DNA of 64,000 nt from Pseudomonas sp. FP198 (GTDB lineage: Bacteria > Pseudomonadota > Gammaproteobacteria > Pseudomonadales > Pseudomonadaceae). Positions 9,384-18,513 of this stretch are shown here, piece after piece (position 1 is the first letter of the stretch; each line of letters begins with the position of its first letter). Below the pieces are notes generated by a model, which worked only from the letters and a program-made list of their open reading frames with translations, ran no database searches and was not told the DNA's origin. The position numbers and the translations under genes are program-made. Where the stretch lies: the NCBI RefSeq assembly GCF_030687895.1, contig NZ_CP117452.1:1629501-1693500 (forward strand), written 5' to 3'.

Positions 9384-9671
9384 ATGACCGCTCGCAAACC
9401 GGAAGTCGTCATCACTTACTGCACGCAGTGCCAATGGTTGCTGCGCGCCGCCTGGCTGGCCCAGGAGTTGCTCAGCACCTTTGGCGACGATTTGGGCAAG
9501 GTGTCCCTGGTGCCGGGCACCGGCGGGGTGTTCCATATCAGTTGCGACGGTACGCAGGTCTGGGAGCGCAAGGCCGACGGCGGGTTTCCCGAGGCCAAGG
9601 TCCTCAAGCAGCGGGTCCGCGACCGGATCGACCCGGAGCGCGACCTGGGGCACAACGACCGGGTTCAGTGA
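9384..9671 (+). CDS. SelT/SelW/SelH-family (Rdx) thioredoxin-like protein
   Basis: 95 residues with the N-terminal redox motif YCTQCQW (Cys13, Cys16) in a thioredoxin-like fold. It corresponds to the Cys form of selenoprotein W (CxxC instead of CxxU). The conserved GTGGVFHISCDGTQVWERK section and GGFPEAKVLKQRVRD C-terminus fit the family. Probably a small cytosolic thiol redox protein; its partner is unknown. It is transcribed divergently from plpD across about 65 bases. Confidence 0.88.
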   Translation: MTARKPEVVITYCTQCQWLLRAAWLAQELLSTFGDDLGKVSLVPGTGGVFHISCDGTQVWERKADGGFPEAKVLKQRVRDRIDPERDLGHNDRVQ

Positions 9672-9690
9672 CGCGTTTCAGTAACCTGGC

Positions 9691-10581
9691 TCAGTGAGAC
9701 GAGGCTTGGGCGCCGGCGCTGGATTTTTTCGTGCCGTCGAGCTGGCTCGACACGACGATCGCAACGATGATCAGCACGCCACCCAGCAGCATGCGCAGCG
9801 TCGGGTTTTCATCGAACAGCAGCCAGGCAATGGTGATGCCGTAGACCGGTTCCATGGCGAACACCACCGCCGCGGTGCGCGCCTTGATCACCGCGAGGCT
9901 GGCGACGAACAGGCTGTGGGCCAGGCCGGTGCAGAACACCCCGAGCAGGCCGATCCACAACCAGTCGATGGGGCGCACGTCGCTCAGTTGCGGCGCGGCC
10001 ATCGGCAACAGGCATAACCCCACGACCACGTTCTGGCACAGCGCGGCCTGTACCGGCGGTACGTGCGCGGAGCCGGCGCGATTGGTCAGCGACAACAGCG
10101 AGAACAACAGGCCCGAAGCCACGGCCCAGAGCAAACCGGTGGTGGCGCCGCTGGCCAGGTCAAAGTCCGGTGTGACCAGCACCAGGCCGACGCTCACCAG
10201 CACCACCAGGAGAATCTCGTTGGCGCGGATCCGCTCGCGGAAAATCAGCCCTTCGAGCAATACGGTGAAGGCCGGGAAACTGGCGAACCCCAGCGTGGCG
10301 ATGGCCACCCCGGCGACTTTTACCGAGATGAAAAAACTGACCCAGTGTCCGGCCAGCAACAGCCCACCGAGCAGCAACCGGCGAGCGTCGCGGCCGCGCA
10401 GTTTTTGCCAGCGGGTGCGGCTGGCGAACCGGGCAAACACCGCCAGGGCCAGCACGGCGAACACCGCACGGCCAAACACAATGACCGCCGGCGAGGCGGC
10501 GGCGAGTTTGCCGAACACGCCGGTCAGGCCAAACATGAGCGCGCCGATGTGCAAGGCGCCGAGGGCGGTACGGGGAGTCAT
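9691..10581 (-). CDS. EamA/DMT-superfamily permease
   Basis: 296 residues with about ten hydrophobic helices arranged as two EamA repeats; the second begins near GATTGLLWAVASGLLFSLLSLTNR. Members export amino acids or other small metabolites; the substrate cannot be inferred. It lies just downstream of, and on the same strand as, an AraC-type regulator (93-base gap), so that regulator is a candidate controller. Confidence 0.85.
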   Translation of the reverse strand: MTPRTALGALHIGALMFGLTGVFGKLAAASPAVIVFGRAVFAVLALAVFARFASRTRWQKLRGRDARRLLLGGLLLAGHWVSFFISVKVAGVAIATLGFASFPAFTVLLEGLIFRERIRANEILLVVLVSVGLVLVTPDFDLASGATTGLLWAVASGLLFSLLSLTNRAGSAHVPPVQAALCQNVVVGLCLLPMAAPQLSDVRPIDWLWIGLLGVFCTGLAHSLFVASLAVIKARTAAVVFAMEPVYGITIAWLLFDENPTLRMLLGGVLIIVAIVVSSQLDGTKKSSAGAQASSH

Positions 10582-10673
10582 TGCAATCCTTGTTGAGCGG
10601 TTGAACGTCTGGCTATTGAACCCGTTGCCAGCCGTTTCTGTCTGTCGCGAACCTAGCGATTTTTAGCGCAGGT

Positions 10674-11417
10674 CTAGCGCCGAAGCTTGCCCGGCGAAAC
10701 ACCGAACTCGCGCAGCACCGCCGCCGCAAAGGCGCTTTGCGAGCTGTAGCCAACCTGATGGGCGATTTCGCCGATGGGCAGGTTTGAGTCTCGCAACAGT
10801 CCCACGGCCTTGTGCAGGCGGCGGCTGCGGATGTATTCCATTGGCGTCTGCCCGCGTTCGGCGACGAAGCGCGCATGCAGGCGCGCGCTGGAAAGCCCGG
10901 CGACCCGCGCCAGGTCCGCCACTTGCAGCGGATAGGCCGCGTGCTGGTCGATATGGACATCCAGCGCGGCATAGGGCAGGCGCCGGCTGCCGCCCGTTTG
11001 CTGGCGGGCGCCGTTGAGGCTGGCCAACAGCAGTACCGCGCCTTGCTGGGCGATCAGTGGATCGTCCACCGGACTGCCCGCGAGCCAACTTACCAACTGG
11101 CTCTGCCCCGTATCCAGGGGCAGGCGGATATTGCGGTCGAGTAAGCGCCGGCTGGCATCGGCGTGATCGCCCAGGCATTGTCCGACCCAGTCATCATCAG
11201 GCACATCCAGCACCAGGCAACGGCTGCCCCGAGGACTGCCGCAGGCGTGATGGGCGCCGGCGGGTACCACCACGAAACTCTGCTGCACCACCTGGCTGCC
11301 ACGCCCTTCGACTTCGAAGTCCAGCGCGCCGGACAAGCCGAACACCAGCTGCGCATGGTCGTGGCTGTGGACAATCAGGTCGTGGCTGTAGTGGCGTAGC
11401 GTGAGGATCGGTCTCAT
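10674..11417 (-). CDS. AraC-family transcriptional regulator with cupin N-terminal domain
   Basis: 247 residues. The N-terminal half is a cupin-like sensor (HSHDHAQLVFGLSGALDFEVEGRG, with FVVVPAGAHHACG). The C-terminal half is a double HTH: YPLQVADLARVAGLSSARLHARF and LPIGEIAHQVGYSSQSAFAAAVLREFG, the latter being the usual AraC second helix. Ligand unknown. The EamA permease downstream is the most likely target by context. Confidence 0.87.
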   Translation of the reverse strand: MRPILTLRHYSHDLIVHSHDHAQLVFGLSGALDFEVEGRGSQVVQQSFVVVPAGAHHACGSPRGSRCLVLDVPDDDWVGQCLGDHADASRRLLDRNIRLPLDTGQSQLVSWLAGSPVDDPLIAQQGAVLLLASLNGARQQTGGSRRLPYAALDVHIDQHAAYPLQVADLARVAGLSSARLHARFVAERGQTPMEYIRSRRLHKAVGLLRDSNLPIGEIAHQVGYSSQSAFAAAVLREFGVSPGKLRR

Positions 11418-11552
11418 CGCGGTCTCCCGTGGCAGGCGGCCAGTCTACACCGAGGGCGCGGCGCCTCGCGCTGTCATGCAACCGACGCATTATTGTCATG
11501 GGTCATTAACCGCTGGGGTGCACTGTGGTGAAAACGATCAGAGGGTTGCCCA

Positions 11553-12371
11553 ATGACCAGCGCCGAGCTCGCCAGGCCCAGCCGCAAACAGCGTGTCCGC
11601 ACCCTGTGGATTTCCGACGTTCACCTGGGTACGCGAGATTGCCAGGCCGAGCACCTGTCGCACTTTCTCAAGGGCTATCACGCCGACAAGGTCTACCTGG
11701 TGGGCGATATCATCGACGGCTGGAAACTGCGCAGTGGCATGTATTGGCCCCAGGCCCATACCAACGTCATTCGTCGCCTGCTGACCATGAGCAAGCGCGG
11801 CACCGAGGTGATCTATGTCACCGGCAACCATGACGAATTCCTGCGCCGTTATTCGAAGCTGATCCTGGGCAACATTCAACTGGTGGACGAAGCGGTGCAT
11901 GTCACCGCCGATGGTCGGCACCTGCTGGTGATCCATGGCGACCAGTTCGATGTGATCACCCGTTATCACCGTTGGTTGGCCTTTCTTGGGGATTCGGCCT
12001 ACGAATTCACCCTGACCCTCAATCGCTGGCTCAATCACTGGCGGGCCCGTTACGGCTACGGTTACTGGTCGCTGTCGGCGTACCTCAAGCACAAGGTCAA
12101 GACCGCCGTCAGCTTCATCAGTGATTTTGAAGAAGCCATCGCCCATGAATGCGTGAAGCGTGAACTGCATGGCGTGGTGTGCGGGCACATCCACCATGCC
12201 GAGATTCGCATGGTGGGCGGGGTGGAGTACCTCAACTGCGGCGATTGGGTCGAGTCGTGCACGGCGCTGATCGAGCATTGGGACGGCTCGATCGAGCTCT
12301 ATCGCCTGGCGGACGCCCAGGCGCGCGAAGCGCTGGTCAAGGCTGAGTTGAAAGTGACTGAGCCTGCCTGA
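11553..12371 (+). CDS. UDP-2,3-diacylglucosamine diphosphatase-like metallophosphoesterase
   Basis: 272 residues of the calcineurin-like phosphoesterase fold with all metal motifs: ISDVHLG, VGDIIDGW, TGNHDE, IHGDQFD and GHIHHAE. The LpxH-like group hydrolyses UDP-2,3-diacylglucosamine to lipid X in lipid A synthesis. This longer version (about 270 against 240 residues for E. coli LpxH) is the LpxH2-like form found in pseudomonads alongside a true LpxH, so the in vivo substrate is not certain. Expected at the cytosolic face of the inner membrane. The start follows CCCA with a weak ribosome site. Confidence 0.8.
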   Translation: MTSAELARPSRKQRVRTLWISDVHLGTRDCQAEHLSHFLKGYHADKVYLVGDIIDGWKLRSGMYWPQAHTNVIRRLLTMSKRGTEVIYVTGNHDEFLRRYSKLILGNIQLVDEAVHVTADGRHLLVIHGDQFDVITRYHRWLAFLGDSAYEFTLTLNRWLNHWRARYGYGYWSLSAYLKHKVKTAVSFISDFEEAIAHECVKRELHGVVCGHIHHAEIRMVGGVEYLNCGDWVESCTALIEHWDGSIELYRLADAQAREALVKAELKVTEPA

Positions 12372-12401
12372 ATTTTAAACGTTTAGTGGAGAGGAGCTTT
12401 T

Positions 12402-12528
12402 GTGGCGAGGGAGCTTGCTCCCGCTGGGCTGCGCAGCAGTCCTAAGGATAGTCACTGGATCCGCGATCATTCAGGCACACCGAGAGGGGGCTGCTGCGCA
12501 GCCCAGCGGGGATAAATCCCCTCGCCAC
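12402..12528. repeat. Hybrid REP pair (two different REP arms)
   Basis: The left arm is the GTGGCGAGGGAGCTTGCTCC type. The right arm is the complement of the GTGGCGAGGGGATTTATCCC type seen at 16809-16937. The arms share their ends but differ in the central loop. Located between the phosphoesterase and the convergent HD-domain gene. Confidence 0.8.
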
Positions 12529-12543
12529 AGAGGGTTCCTTGTC

Positions 12544-13125
12544 TTATCTCTCGGCCATCGCCGCCTTGTAGATCGATTGCTTCGGTGCCGCAAACAGCCT
12601 TTCCAGCATGGGTTCGAAGAAACTCAGCGGCAGCGTGTCGTACTCGGGATCGAACGCCGCGGCGTCGTATTCTGCACAGAAATCGATCGTCGCCTGGTAC
12701 TGCGGGTGTTCGCGAAACTGCTCGCGCAGGTGCCGGTCCATGCCCAGATGATGGAAGAAGTAGTAGCCCTGGAAGATCCCGTGTTTTTCCACCATCCACA
12801 GATTCTCGGCGCTGACGAACGGCTTGAGGATCGCCGCCGCGATGTCCGGATGGTTGTACGAACCCAGTGTGTCGCCAATGTCGTGGAGCAGGGCGCAGAC
12901 TACGTACTCCTCGTCTCGCCCGTCGCGGTAGGCACGGGTCGCGGTTTGCAGGGAGTGGGTCAGGCGATCCACGGGGAAACCGCCGAAGTCGCCATCGAGC
13001 AATCTCAGGTGGGCCAGAATCCGGCCTGGCAACTGCCGCGCGTAAGCGCTGAAGTCGGCGGCGATGATCGCCCAGTCTTCCCGGCTGCCGTCCTGCATGT
13101 GGGTGAAGCGCGCGTGAGACGTCAT
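12544..13125 (-). CDS. HD-domain phosphohydrolase-like protein
   Basis: 193 residues. A predicted HD domain has His57 (RLTHSLQTATRA) and the His81-Asp82 pair (ALLHDIGDTLG), with further histidines in HPDIAAAIL and FFHHLG. These should bind divalent metal for phosphoester hydrolysis; the substrate is unknown. The ATG at 13125 is chosen because AAGGAGA precedes it by 6 bases; a longer in-frame extension would run into the neighbouring gene and is not conserved-looking. It is very probably co-transcribed with the Mpo1-like gene 11 bases upstream. Confidence 0.85.
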   Translation of the reverse strand: MTSHARFTHMQDGSREDWAIIAADFSAYARQLPGRILAHLRLLDGDFGGFPVDRLTHSLQTATRAYRDGRDEEYVVCALLHDIGDTLGSYNHPDIAAAILKPFVSAENLWMVEKHGIFQGYYFFHHLGMDRHLREQFREHPQYQATIDFCAEYDAAAFDPEYDTLPLSFFEPMLERLFAAPKQSIYKAAMAER

Positions 13126-13136
13126 CGCCGATCTCC

Positions 13137-13448
13137 TTAGAACGCCACCTTGCCCAGCAGCATGTCGCGGTACATGACGAAGTCGCCGAGCAGGCTGTAG
13201 AGAGGGTGTTGGAAAGTTGCCGGGCGGTTTTTTTCGAAGAAGAAGTGCCCGACCCAGGCGAAGCCATAGCCGGCCACCGGCAGCGCGACCCACAGCCACC
13301 AGGCGCCGACGACGAGGGCCAGGGCGAAAACCAGGATGACCAGGGAGGTGCCGATGAAGTGCAGGCGCCGGCAGGTGCTGTTGCTGTGTTCGCTGAGGTA
13401 ATACGGGTAGAACTCGGCGAAGGTATTGAATCGGCTGGTGTTTTCCAA
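13137..13448 (-). CDS. Mpo1-like (DUF962) membrane protein
   Basis: 103 residues. It begins with the DUF962 signature (FAEFYPYYLSEHSNSTCRRLHFIGT), then two helices (VILVFALALVVGAWWLWVALPVAGYGFAWVGHFFFE) and the conserved NRPATFQHPLYSLLGDFVMY. Yeast Mpo1 is an Fe(II)-dependent dioxygenase of 2-hydroxy fatty acids; the conserved His residues (LHF, GHF, QHP) are present here. The bacterial function is inferred only. It is divergent from the AraC gene at 13587. Confidence 0.85.
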   Translation of the reverse strand: MENTSRFNTFAEFYPYYLSEHSNSTCRRLHFIGTSLVILVFALALVVGAWWLWVALPVAGYGFAWVGHFFFEKNRPATFQHPLYSLLGDFVMYRDMLLGKVAF

Positions 13449-13586
13449 GACTGCAGGCTCTTTGGTTAATGTTCTATCACTTGAGTCTAGAGCGATGACC
13501 TTCCACAGCCAGTGACAATCAGCGCCACTTTAGTATCCTTCGCAAATCCAGCCGTACCCTGCGGCTCGTCATGCAAGCAAAACGTC

Positions 13587-14642
13587 ATGAGCGAACGAAC
13601 GACTTCTTCAAGCTGGGCGATGGGGATTGTCAAGGCGTTGGAAATGGACGGCCTGGACTGTCGGGCGCTGTTCAAGCAGCTGGCGCTGGATTTTGCTGCG
13701 CTGGAGGATCCCGACGCGCGCTTTACCCAGGACTCGATGACGCGGCTCTGGCAATTGGCGGTGGCGCGCTCCGGCAACCCCGCCATCGGCCTGAACATGG
13801 GCAAGGTGGTGCGCCCGGCATCGTTCCATGTGGTCGGTTACGCGTTGATGTCCAGTCGCACGCTGGTCGAAGGCTTCCAGCGGCTGGTGCGCTACCAACG
13901 GATCATTGCCGAAAGCGCCGACTTGAGTTTTCGTCATCTGGAGGAGGGCTACGGGCTGATTCTCACCGTGCATGGCGATCACCTTCCGCCGACCCGGCAA
14001 AGTGCCGAAGCCTCCCTGGCCTGCGCGCTGTCCCTGTGCAGTTGGTTGACCGGACGCACCTTGCATCCGGTAAAGGTACTGTTCCAGGGTTCCGAACCCG
14101 TTGACCTGGCACCTTATCAACAGGCTTTTGGCGCGCCGCTGGTGTTCGATGCCCCCTACGATGCGCTGATTTTCCTGCAGGAGGACATGGAGGCGCCGTT
14201 GCCCACGGCCAACGAGGCCATGGCGCAGCTCCACGATCGGTTTGCCGGCGAATACCTCGCGCGTTTTTCCGGAAGCCGCGTGACCCACCAGGCGCGGCAG
14301 GTGCTCTGCCGACTGCTGCCCCGGGGCGAGCCCAAGCGGGACGTGGTCGCGCAGACCCTGCACTTGTCGCAACGTACCTTGCAGCGGCGCTTGCAGGATG
14401 AGGGCACGAGTTTCCAGAACTTGCTGGACGATACGCGCCGCGAACTGGCCGAGCAGTACCTGGCGCAGCCGACCATGACGCTGCTGGAAGTGGCTTATCT
14501 GTTGGGGTTTGCCGACCCGAGCAATTTTTTCCGGGCTTTTCGGCGCTGGTTCGGCACCACGCCCGGCGAATACCGGGCGCGGGCTGTAGCGACGCCGGTC
14601 AGTGACGCCAGAACGCCGGAATACACAGCACGAACACCGTAA
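13587..14642 (+). CDS. AraC-family regulator (Arabinose_bd-type N-terminus)
   Basis: About 351 residues. The N-terminal domain is of the OruR/ArgR-like AraC subgroup (MGIVKALEMDGLDCRALFKQLALD...). The C-terminal HTH pair is QTLHLSQRTLQRRLQDEGTSF and TLLEVAYLLGFADPSNFFRAFRRWFGTTPGEYR. The ATG at 13587 is preferred over an in-frame GTG at 13512; neither has a strong ribosome site. Its 3' end overlaps the 3' end of the convergent trkH by 44 bases. Target genes unknown. Confidence 0.82.
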   Translation: MSERTTSSSWAMGIVKALEMDGLDCRALFKQLALDFAALEDPDARFTQDSMTRLWQLAVARSGNPAIGLNMGKVVRPASFHVVGYALMSSRTLVEGFQRLVRYQRIIAESADLSFRHLEEGYGLILTVHGDHLPPTRQSAEASLACALSLCSWLTGRTLHPVKVLFQGSEPVDLAPYQQAFGAPLVFDAPYDALIFLQEDMEAPLPTANEAMAQLHDRFAGEYLARFSGSRVTHQARQVLCRLLPRGEPKRDVVAQTLHLSQRTLQRRLQDEGTSFQNLLDDTRRELAEQYLAQPTMTLLEVAYLLGFADPSNFFRAFRRWFGTTPGEYRARAVATPVSDARTPEYTARTP

Positions 14643-16053
14643 TGATTTCCAGCCGGCCGAGCAGCATGCCGCCGGAAAGAATCCACTTGGCGGCGTCCGG
14701 CAGCGGGGCGAAGTTGCCGGCCGGGCCGATGGTCTCGCCAAGCCCCGGGCCGACACCGGACACGGTACTGGCCGCGCCGGTCAGTGCCGTCATCCATTCG
14801 ACGCCCAGCAGCGACAGCAGCAGCGCGATCACGCAGATGGTGATGGCGAAGAAGAACGAGAATGTCAGGATCGACCGGACGATTTCTTCGTCGAGGCGGT
14901 GACCGTTGTATTTCTGCTTGATCACCGCGCGCGGGTGGATCAGTTGGTTGAGGTTGGCCCGAAGCAGGATGTAGGCGACCTGGAAGCGGAAAATCTTGAT
15001 CCCGCCGGCGGTCGAGCCCGAGCAGCCGCCAACGAAACCCAGGTAGAAGAACAACATCAGCGAGAAATTGCCCCACAGGCTGTAGTCGCCCAGGGCAAAA
15101 CCGGTGGTGGTGACGATGGACGTCACGTTCAGCGCCACGTGCCGCAGGGCGTCGAGCCAATGCAGGTCGGTGGTGGCCCAATACCAGGTGCCGAGCACCA
15201 GCCAGGTGACCAGCAGCACGCCGATCAGCCCCTGGACTTGCTGGTCCCTGATCAGTGCACGGCGGTTGCCGCGCAGGGTCGAGACGTAGAGGGCGAACGG
15301 CAGGCTGCCGAGGATCATGATGACAATGGCGACCCAATGCACGGCCGGTTGCGTCCATTTGGCCAGGGACAGGTCGGAGGTGGAAAAACCGCCGGTGGAA
15401 ATGGCTGACATCGAATGGTTGATCGCATCGAACAGACTCATCCCGGCCCACCACAGTGCCAGCGTGCCGAGAATGGTGATGCCGACGTAGGAGGCCACGA
15501 TCAGCCGCGCCACCATGTGCGAGCGCGGCATGACTTTCTCCGAGCGATCGGACGATTCGGTCTGGAACAGCCGCATGCCACCGATGCGCAACAGCGGCAG
15601 AATCGCCACCGCCATGCCGATGAAGCCGATACCGCCGAGCCAGTGCAGCAGCGAGCGCCACATCAGGATCCCCGGCGACATCGTGTCCAGGCCGCTGAGG
15701 ACCGTTGCACCGGTGGCGGTGATGCCCGACATGCTTTCGAAAAAAGAATCGGTGTAGCTGATGTGCTGGGTCAGCAAGAACGGCAGCGCGGCAAAGACAC
15801 ACACCACCAGCCAACTGCTGACCGTCAGCAGGTACATGTCCCGGGGGCGCAGATGGATGTGCTCGGGGCGTCCGGGAAGAATCAACGCGAGGCCGGCGAC
15901 AAAGGTAATCATGCTCGACCAGAGGAACGATGGCAGGTCGCTGGTGCGTTCGTAGATCAGCAACGTGGCCATCGGCACGATCATGAAGATCGCCAGGGTG
16001 ATCAGGAAGATGCCGATGATGAAACCAATGATCCGCAGGGTCGGCAACGCCAT
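14599..16053 (-). CDS. trkH: Trk-type potassium transporter membrane subunit TrkH
   Basis: 484 residues, highly hydrophobic, with the four pore-loop repeats of the Trk/Ktr superfamily: TATGATVLSG, ISTGGFSTSD, TTTGFALGDYS and SGVGPGLGETIGPAG, each carrying the selectivity-filter glycine. It forms the K+ channel subunit that works with the NAD-binding TrkA (not in this window). The ATG at 16053 (MALPTLRIIGFIIG) gives the usual family length; an upstream in-frame start adds 19 poorly conserved residues. The last 44 bases overlap the convergent AraC gene. Confidence 0.93.
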   Translation of the reverse strand: MALPTLRIIGFIIGIFLITLAIFMIVPMATLLIYERTSDLPSFLWSSMITFVAGLALILPGRPEHIHLRPRDMYLLTVSSWLVVCVFAALPFLLTQHISYTDSFFESMSGITATGATVLSGLDTMSPGILMWRSLLHWLGGIGFIGMAVAILPLLRIGGMRLFQTESSDRSEKVMPRSHMVARLIVASYVGITILGTLALWWAGMSLFDAINHSMSAISTGGFSTSDLSLAKWTQPAVHWVAIVIMILGSLPFALYVSTLRGNRRALIRDQQVQGLIGVLLVTWLVLGTWYWATTDLHWLDALRHVALNVTSIVTTTGFALGDYSLWGNFSLMLFFYLGFVGGCSGSTAGGIKIFRFQVAYILLRANLNQLIHPRAVIKQKYNGHRLDEEIVRSILTFSFFFAITICVIALLLSLLGVEWMTALTGAASTVSGVGPGLGETIGPAGNFAPLPDAAKWILSGGMLLGRLEIITVFVLCIPAFWRH

Positions 16054-16208
16054 GAAGTCCGCTCGGGCTGATAGGGGAAAGGGCGCCATTCTACCTGTGA
16101 CAAGCGGCATGTAAACCGGCGCCCGGCGCTGCTTGCAACTGAATTTGCACTAACGAACTGGCGGCACAAGCCACTAGAATAGCCGAACATTTTTCCAGGA
16201 GGTCGCCG

Positions 16209-16772
16209 ATGCAGGCTCTCGACGCTTTGCTCAACCGTGTTTCCGTTCCGCGTCTGGTGGACCCTGCGCCCACGCCCGAACAACGCCAGATCATGTTCGC
16301 CGCAGCGATGCGTGCGCCGGATCATGGCCAACTGCGCCCGTGGCGTTTCCTGACCGTCGAAGGCGAAGCACGTCACCGCATGGGTGAGCTGTTGGCCGAG
16401 GCGGCACGCTTCAATGATCCGCTGGTACCGGAAGCGGTGGTGGAAAAGGCCCTCAACGGCCCGCTGCGCGCGCCCTTGGTCGTGGTGGTGATCGCGCGAT
16501 TGCAGGACCATTTCAAGATTCCCAAGCCTGAGCAATTGCTGGCAGCCGGTTGCGCGGCCCATGGGATCTTGCTGGCCGCTTATGCCCAGGGGGTTGGCGG
16601 GGTGTGGCGTACCGGGGAACTGGCGTATTCGCCCCACGTCGCGCGGGGGCTGGGCCTGGAAGAAGGGGAGGAGGTGATCGGCTTCCTTTACCTGGGCACA
16701 CCGCAAAAAGAGGCGCGCGCCGCGCCGCAGGAAGATATCGGGCCGTTTGTGCAGGAATGGACCGGCGCCTAG
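16209..16772 (+). CDS. Nitroreductase family protein (YdjA-like)
   Basis: 187 residues of the FMN-dependent nitroreductase fold. The N-terminal phosphate-binding section is AAAMRAPDHGQLRPWRF, the middle helix is LLAAGCAAHGILLAAYAQGVGGVWRTG, and the C-terminal part is EEVIGFLYLGTP. Single-domain homodimers of this group reduce nitro compounds or quinones with NAD(P)H; the natural substrate is unknown. AGGAGG precedes the ATG by 6 bases. Divergent from trkH. Confidence 0.88.
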   Translation: MQALDALLNRVSVPRLVDPAPTPEQRQIMFAAAMRAPDHGQLRPWRFLTVEGEARHRMGELLAEAARFNDPLVPEAVVEKALNGPLRAPLVVVVIARLQDHFKIPKPEQLLAAGCAAHGILLAAYAQGVGGVWRTGELAYSPHVARGLGLEEGEEVIGFLYLGTPQKEARAAPQEDIGPFVQEWTGA

Positions 16773-16808
16773 AAAACCAGCCTGGCCGTTGGCGGAGGGA
16801 ATTTATCT

Positions 16809-16937
16809 GTGGCGAGGGGATTTATCCCCGTTGGGCTGCGAAGCAGCCCTTAAAGCTGACGCCTCGGGATATCAAGTGGCTCGATACAAAATCTTGGGGT
16901 TGCTACGCAACCCAGCGGGGATAAATCCCCTCGCCAC
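16809..16937. repeat. Inverted REP pair (GATTTATCCC type)
   Basis: GTGGCGAGGGGATTTATCCC and its complement enclose GC-rich inner palindromes (GGGCTGCGAAGCAGCCC). It lies in the 191-base gap between the convergent nitroreductase and phhC genes, and probably acts as a transcription end for both. Confidence 0.85.
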
Positions 16938-16963
16938 AACGGATGTCTAGCCACAGACGTTAC

Positions 16964-18157
16964 TTACTTGCAAACATCCGCAATCGCCAGCGCCAGCGCA
17001 TCCAGGCGCGTCGCGTCGATGCCGGCGACGTTGGCCCGGCCGGTGCCGACCATGTAGACGCTATGGCGCTCGCGCAGTTGCCTGACCTGTTCCGGCAAGA
17101 GGCCGGTGTAGGAAAACATACCGCGTTGCACCCCCATATGGGCGAAGCGTTCGCGCAGACCGTGGGGTTCGAGCGCTTCCAGCAGGCCGCTGCGCAACTG
17201 CGCGATGCGCAGGCGCATGGCTTCCACTTCGTCGGCCCACAAGCCTTTCAACTGCGGATCGCCAAGGATCGTCGCAACCACCGCCGCACCATGGTCCGGT
17301 GGCGTCGACCACAGGTTGCGCGCGATGTTCGCCAGTTGGCTGCGGATGTCGATCAGTTTCTCCCCATCGCGCGCACATACGATCAGCGCACCGGTGCGGT
17401 CGCGATAAAGACCGAAGTTCTTCGAGCATGAACTGGTGACCAGCACTTCGGGCAGCGCTTCGGCGAACAACCGCACAGCCCAGGCGTCCTGCTCCAGCCC
17501 GTCGCCAAAGCCCTGGTAGGCGAAGTCGATCAGCGGCAGCAGGCTGCGGCTGCGCATTACGTCGAGCACCTGGCGCCATTGCTCATGGGTCAGGTCGAAA
17601 CCGGTGGGGTTGTGGCAGCAGGCGTGCAGCAGCACCACGTCACCCTTTGGCACCTGGCTCAGGGTTGCCAGCATTGCCTCGAAATCCAGGCGGTTGTCGG
17701 CACCGACGTAGGGGTAGTGGCTGGCCTTGACGCCGGCGGCGGCGAAGATGGTTTCGTGGATCGGCCAGGTCGGGTTGCTCAACCAGACGCCGCGGCCCGG
17801 CAGGCACTGGGCGATGAAGTCGGCGCTCAAGCGCAGGGCGCCGGTACCGCCCGGCGTCTGGGTGGCGCCGGCGCGTTTGGCAGCAAGCAATGGCGAGTCG
17901 GCGCCGAGCACCAGTTCATTGATCAACCGGCCGAACGCGGCGTCACCATGGCCACCGATGTAGGTCTTGGTGAACTGGCGGTCCACCAGTTGCTGCTCGG
18001 CCTGTTTCACTGACTGGAGAATCGGCGTCAGGCCCTGGGCATCCTTGTAGACGCCCACGCCCAGGTCGAACTTGCCAGGATTGCTGTCCGCCCCGTAGGC
18101 CTCCATCAGGCCGAGGATCGGGTCGCCGGGCACGCGGCCGATGGCATCGAAATGCAT
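16964..18157 (-). CDS. phhC: Aromatic amino acid aminotransferase (PhhC-type)
   Basis: 397 residues, fold-type I PLP enzyme of the aspartate/tyrosine aminotransferase group. The PLP lysine lies in SCSKNFGLYRDRTG (Lys246). Substrate and cofactor contacts are recognisable: GGTGALR near 103-109, NPTW at 129-132, HNPTG at 182-186 and DFAYQGF at 211-217. It should transaminate phenylalanine/tyrosine with 2-oxoglutarate, following PhhA in phenylalanine breakdown. The start codon overlaps the phhB stop (TAATG at 18155-18159), so translation is probably coupled. Confidence 0.92.
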   Translation of the reverse strand: MHFDAIGRVPGDPILGLMEAYGADSNPGKFDLGVGVYKDAQGLTPILQSVKQAEQQLVDRQFTKTYIGGHGDAAFGRLINELVLGADSPLLAAKRAGATQTPGGTGALRLSADFIAQCLPGRGVWLSNPTWPIHETIFAAAGVKASHYPYVGADNRLDFEAMLATLSQVPKGDVVLLHACCHNPTGFDLTHEQWRQVLDVMRSRSLLPLIDFAYQGFGDGLEQDAWAVRLFAEALPEVLVTSSCSKNFGLYRDRTGALIVCARDGEKLIDIRSQLANIARNLWSTPPDHGAAVVATILGDPQLKGLWADEVEAMRLRIAQLRSGLLEALEPHGLRERFAHMGVQRGMFSYTGLLPEQVRQLRERHSVYMVGTGRANVAGIDATRLDALALAIADVCK

Positions 18158-18513
18158 TACTTGCGGCCCTCGGCGGTCTTGGCGACGTCGTCGGTACGGG
18201 CGGCCATGATGAAGTCGTTGCGGTGCAGGCCCTTGATGGAGTGGCTCCACCAGGCCACGGTGACTTTGCCCCACTCGGTGAGCAGGCCCGGGTGATGCCC
18301 TTCGGCCTCGGAGATTTCACCGACCGCGTTGGTGAACGCCAGGGCGTGCTTGAAGTTCTTGAACAGGAAAACCTTTTCCAGCTGCATCACGCCGTCGCGC
18401 ACTTCGATGTTCCAGTCGGGGATCTGCTTGATCAGGATCGGCAGTTCTTCGTCGCTGACTTGCGGGGCATCGGCGCGGCAGGCTTCGCAATGGGCTTGGT
18501 TCAAAGTGTTCAT
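18157..18513 (-). CDS. phhB: Pterin-4a-carbinolamine dehydratase PhhB
   Basis: 118 residues. It recycles the pterin cofactor by dehydrating 4a-hydroxytetrahydropterin made in the PhhA reaction. The family active-site pattern is present: [21 protein letters not shown], with His73, His74 and His91. The ATG at 18513 ([12 protein letters not shown]) gives the normal length; a further in-frame ATG upstream would add an unrelated leader. It is the middle gene of a phhA-phhB-phhC operon. Confidence 0.95.
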   Translation of the reverse strand: MNTLNQAHCEACRADAPQVSDEELPILIKQIPDWNIEVRDGVMQLEKVFLFKNFKHALAFTNAVGEISEAEGHHPGLLTEWGKVTVAWWSHSIKGLHRNDFIMAARTDDVAKTAEGRK

